NCBI RefSeq assembly: GCF_002920635.1
Contig: NZ_PQSR01000025.1
Coordinates: 1-64,000, forward strand
DNA: 64,000 nt
Direction: 5' to 3'
From: Streptomyces sp. Ru72
GTDB lineage: Bacteria; Actinomycetota; Actinomycetes; Streptomycetales; Streptomycetaceae
The notes under the pieces were generated by a model. It worked only from the letters and a program-made list of their open reading frames with translations. It was not told the origin of the DNA and did no database searches. The position numbers and the translations under genes are program-made. This document shows, in pieces, positions 61,433 through 64,000 of the stretch; positions within the stretch are counted from its first letter, which is position 1; every line of letters starts with the position of its first letter.

Positions 61433-61606
61433 TCAGTTGTGGCCGAAGCTCTTCTGCTTCTTACGGGTAGCATCCGCCGGGCTGCCCGGGGCCTGCGCCA
61501 TCGGAGACGTGTGCGCCTCCGCCGCGGGCCGCTGCTCCTGCGCCTGCTCGGCCTTCGGGGAGCGGTTCTGCGGGCCGGCCTGCTTGCGGTTCTTGTTCTT
61601 GGCCAT
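61433..61606 (-). CDS. 57-aa basic Gln/Ala-rich protein
   Basis: A small ORF with a perfect AGGAGG site 6-8 bases before ATG 61606. It starts MAKNKNRKQAGPQNRSPKAE and ends DATRKKQKSFGHN. It is rich in Lys, Gln, Ala and Pro, with no Cys, no hydrophobic segment, and is probably disordered. It resembles small basic proteins of unknown role that are conserved in Streptomyces. It lies convergent with dnaE and divergent from the NYN gene. Confidence 0.8.
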   Translation of the reverse strand: MAKNKNRKQAGPQNRSPKAEQAQEQRPAAEAHTSPMAQAPGSPADATRKKQKSFGHN

Positions 61607-61783
61607 GGTGATGCCTCCTGTGGGGACTAGGGGCCAGGGCCGGGACCAGATTCACATAGCCTGACATCAACCGCATGTCGGACAATTACCCTGCGTGACA
61701 CAGTCCTTCGCGGTCCGGTCCCGCGGATACGCCACGCCGAAGATCGAGTTCCGGCCGTTAACCTCTCCGCCGTCGGGCAGACT

Positions 61784-61816
61784 CGAAGCAAGCCCGAAGC
61801 AAGCCCGAAGCAAACC
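61784..61816 (+). repeat. Three 11-bp tandem repeats upstream of the NYN gene
   Basis: CGAAGCAAGCC (61784-61794), CGAAGCAAGCC (61795-61805) and CGAAGCAAACC (61806-61816) are in perfect tandem, 23 bases before the chosen start. Eleven bases is one helical turn, as in arrays bound by response regulators; the unit does not match the PHO box. Confidence 0.75.
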
Positions 61817-61838
61817 TCCCGGAAAGAGGGTGGATCGC

Positions 61839-63050
61839 GTGGACCGCTGCATCGTCCTGGTGGATGCCGGGTATCTGCTCGGAGCTGCCGCCAGCCTCCT
61901 CGCCGGGGAACCGTCGAGGTCCCGGATCACCGTCGACCACGCCGCCCTCATCCAGGGACTGCGGGAACGCGCCGAGGTCGACACCGGGCGGCCGCTGCTG
62001 CGCATCTACTGGTTCGACGGCGCTCCCGACCGCGTACCGCAGCCGGAGCACCGCCGGCTGCGCGTGATGCCCCGGGTGACCGTGCGCCTGGGCGCGCTGA
62101 CCCGCAGCGACGGGCGGTGGGCGCAGAAGGGCGTCGACGCCGCGATGCACGCCGAGCTGACCGAGCTGGCCCGCAACCGCGCGTGCTCGGACGTCGTGCT
62201 CGTCACCGGCGACGGGGACCTGCTGCCGGGCATGATGGCCGCCAAGGAACACGGGGTCGCCGTGCACCTGTGGGCCGTGCAGGCCGCGGACGGCGACTAC
62301 AACCAGTCCGAGGACCTGGTCGCCGAGGCCGACGAGCGACGCGTGCTCGACCGGGCGTGGATCACCCAGGCCGTACGGCCCAAGGAGCCGGGCGGGGTGT
62401 GCGCGCCGCCGCCCGCGCCCCGTCCGGAGATCGCCGCGATCCTGTCGGCGCCGCTGCCCGAGTCGGCGCTCACGGCCGCCACGGAGCGGTCCGCCGCCGA
62501 ACCGGAACACGGCACTGCGGCCGCGTCGCAGAACGGCACCCAGGAGCGGGTGCCGGTCACCAAGGGCGTACCGACCCCGAAGGACCTCGCGGCGCTGCGG
62601 GCACCCGGGACGCACACCGCGCAGCAGCCCGCCGGTGCGACGCTGCGCTGGTCGTCCGACAAGGGCTGGGTGGACCGGCCCGTCGCGGCCGAGTCGCCGG
62701 AGGCAGCCTCGCTGCCGACGCTGGCGCAGCTGACGACCGCTGAACAGCGGTGGGCGGACCGCGAGGAGGACATCACCACGGTCGGCGGCGACCCCTACGA
62801 GGTGGGACAGGTGTTCGCCCGGCGGTGGATCTCCCGCCTGGCCGACCCCTCCCACCTGCAGAAGCTGTCGGGGATGTACCCGCGGGTGCCGCACCGCATC
62901 GACGGAGAACTGCTGCGGTACGCGGCCCGCTTCGGCCTGCTCGCCCACAAGGACGACCAGATCGACGAACACGACCGGTACGCGATCCGGGCGGGTTTCT
63001 GGCGGGAGATCGACCAGCGCACGGGGGCGGAGGCGCCCGCCGGCGAGTGA
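61839..63050 (+). CDS. NYN-domain (PIN-like) RNase-type protein
   Basis: A 403-aa protein. The NYN domain (about 1-160) has IVLVDAGYLLGA (first Asp) and VVLVTGDGDLLPG (further acidic residues). EHGVAVHLW follows, as in LabA/DUF88-type nucleases. The middle part is Pro/Ala-rich. The C-terminal part (about 290-400) is a second conserved region with QVFARRWISRLADPS and MYPRVPHRIDGELLRYAARFG. I chose GTG 61839 with GAGGG 8 bases upstream; the frame is open to 61695 but crosses the 11-bp repeats. The RNA target is unknown. Confidence 0.88.
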   Translation: MDRCIVLVDAGYLLGAAASLLAGEPSRSRITVDHAALIQGLRERAEVDTGRPLLRIYWFDGAPDRVPQPEHRRLRVMPRVTVRLGALTRSDGRWAQKGVDAAMHAELTELARNRACSDVVLVTGDGDLLPGMMAAKEHGVAVHLWAVQAADGDYNQSEDLVAEADERRVLDRAWITQAVRPKEPGGVCAPPPAPRPEIAAILSAPLPESALTAATERSAAEPEHGTAAASQNGTQERVPVTKGVPTPKDLAALRAPGTHTAQQPAGATLRWSSDKGWVDRPVAAESPEAASLPTLAQLTTAEQRWADREEDITTVGGDPYEVGQVFARRWISRLADPSHLQKLSGMYPRVPHRIDGELLRYAARFGLLAHKDDQIDEHDRYAIRAGFWREIDQRTGAEAPAGE

Positions 63051-63086
63051 GGCGGAGGTGCCCGTCGGGGAATGACACACCGCTTC

Positions 63087-63107
63087 GGCCCGCGGTCTCC
63101 GCGGGCC
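63087..63107 (+). terminator. Hairpin after the NYN gene
   Basis: GGCCCGCGG and CCGCGGGCC form a perfect 9-base stem with a TCT loop, 36 bases after the stop. Confidence 0.5.
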
Positions 63108-63136
63108 CCGGGAACCGCTCGGCGGGCGGTACCCCT

Positions 63137-63142
63137 TACTCT
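63137..63142 (+). promoter_or_regulatory. Possible leaderless -10 of the final ABC gene
   Basis: TACTCT ends eight bases upstream of the GTG at 63151; no Shine-Dalgarno and no clear -35. Confidence 0.3.
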
Positions 63143-63150
63143 CGTCCTTT

Positions 63151-64000
63151 GTGAGCAAGCGCAGCGCAACGGCACCACGGCACAGTGACGACGTCGTGTG
63201 CGCCGTGCGCGGGCTGACCAAAACCTATCCGGCGGTACGGGGGCGGCGCGGCGCGCCCGGGACGCCGGAGGTGCGGGCCACCGACGACGTACGGCTGGAC
63301 ATCCGGCGCGGCGAGATCTTCGGACTGCTCGGACCGAACGGCGCCGGCAAGTCCACCCTCCTGCGTCAGTTGACCGGACTGATGCGACCCGACAGCGGCA
63401 GCGTGGAGATCCTCGGGCACGACATCGTGCGCCACCCCGAACGGGCCGCCCGCATCCTCGCCTACCTCGGCCAGGAGTCCACCGCCCTCGACGAGCTGAC
63501 CGTCTCCCTCGCCGCCGAGACCACCGGACGGCTGCGCGGGCTCGACCTGCGGCACGCCCGCGAGGCGCGGGACGCCGTCCTCGACGAACTCGGGCTCGCA
63601 CCGATCGCCTCCAGGCCGCTGAAGAAGCTCTCCGGCGGTCAGCGCCGGCTCGCCTGCTTCGCCGCCGCGCTGATGGGGGAGCGGCCGCTGCTGGTGCTCG
63701 ACGAGCCGACCACCGGCATGGACCCGGTCGCTCGCCGTGCCGTGTGGGCCGCTGTGGACCGGAGGCGGGCCGAGCTCGGGACGACCGTCCTGCTGGTCAC
63801 CCACAACGTCATCGAGGCGGAGACCGTCCTCGACCGGGTCGCCGTCCTCGACCGGGGCCGGATCATCGCCTGCGACACCCCGGCCGGGCTCAAGGAGCGC
63901 GTCGCCGGGGAGGTCCGCGTCGAACTCGTGTGGCGGGAACGGGCGCCCCTGGAGGTGCCCGAGGTCGCCGCGCTGCGCACCCGCGCCGTGGAGTCCGGGC
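63151..64000 (+). CDS. ABC transporter ATP-binding protein (3' end outside the window)
   Basis: ATPase of an ABC-2-type exporter; 283 codons are visible. Walker A LLGPNGAGKSTLL, signature KKLSGGQRRLACF, Walker B LLVLDEPTTGMD and the H-loop LLVTHNV are all intact, unlike the degenerate ATPase at 13220. The protein is of the DrrA/CcmA type; a membrane subunit gene probably follows beyond the window. GTG at 63151 is nearly leaderless. Confidence 0.92.
   Translation, partial: MSKRSATAPRHSDDVVCAVRGLTKTYPAVRGRRGAPGTPEVRATDDVRLDIRRGEIFGLLGPNGAGKSTLLRQLTGLMRPDSGSVEILGHDIVRHPERAARILAYLGQESTALDELTVSLAAETTGRLRGLDLRHAREARDAVLDELGLAPIASRPLKKLSGGQRRLACFAAALMGERPLLVLDEPTTGMDPVARRAVWAAVDRRRAELGTTVLLVTHNVIEAETVLDRVAVLDRGRIIACDTPAGLKERVAGEVRVELVWRERAPLEVPEVAALRTRAVESG

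Overview
The window is a GC-rich actinobacterial chromosome segment. GC3 is very high, GTG starts are frequent, and genes are often joined by GTGA/ATGA overlaps. Gene content and order match the division and cell wall (dcw) region of a Streptomyces core chromosome. From memory it looks syntenic with the S. coelicolor SCO2110 to SCO2060 interval in reverse numbering; I could not check this. I see no tRNA, rRNA, IS element, prophage or CRISPR array. This is essentially core genome.

Left part (1-10.1 kb): the end of a PASTA-domain Ser/Thr kinase gene, then thiO-thiS-thiG behind a TPP riboswitch (minus strand). On the plus strand follow a ferredoxin-reductase-like flavoprotein, an Rv2175c-like winged-helix protein, thiE, metF with a leaderless-type promoter, and a Gly/Tyr/Gln-rich membrane protein. 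A phytoene-desaturase-like oxidoreductase converges on these. Next comes an export operon (10.5-14.1 kb): a degenerate ABC ATPase, a YhgE/Pip membrane protein and a TetR repressor, with a strong palindromic operator over its promoter.

Middle (14.2-22.3 kb): a HEPN-like protein, a methyltransferase, a DUF3040 membrane protein, a MoxR-DUF58-transglutaminase (TgpA-type) operon and a beta-carbonic anhydrase. The dcw cluster (22.5-40.6 kb, plus strand) follows: rsmH, ftsL, ftsI, murE, murF, mraY, murD, ftsW, murG, ftsQ, ftsZ, pgeF, ylmE, sepF, ylmG/sepG and divIVA. It makes lipid II, builds the division septum and sets polar growth. Unusual translation-control structures lie in its gaps: a relay of four mini-ORFs between rsmH and ftsL, an upstream ORF in frame with ftsW, and a long hairpin in the ftsZ leader.

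Right part (40.7-64 kb): ileS behind a T-box whose last hairpin hides the Shine-Dalgarno; a Lys/Ala-repeat protein with a DksA/TraR zinc finger; lspA, an RluD-family pseudouridine synthase and a GNAT gene; a CPA1 Na+/H+ antiporter; an SDR; an MscS channel; a dienelactone-hydrolase-like protein; Tat-exported phoD; a membrane-anchored DsbA-like protein with a neighbouring membrane protein; DUF2252; dnaE; a 57-aa basic protein; an NYN-domain protein preceded by three 11-bp tandem repeats; and the start of an ABC transporter ATPase gene cut by the window end.

Nothing here is a clearly new multi-gene system. The most interesting signals are the GTGA relay, the ftsW upstream ORF, the SD-sequestering T-box, the ABC ATPase with a damaged Walker A and signature, and several unexplained repeat arrays in promoters.
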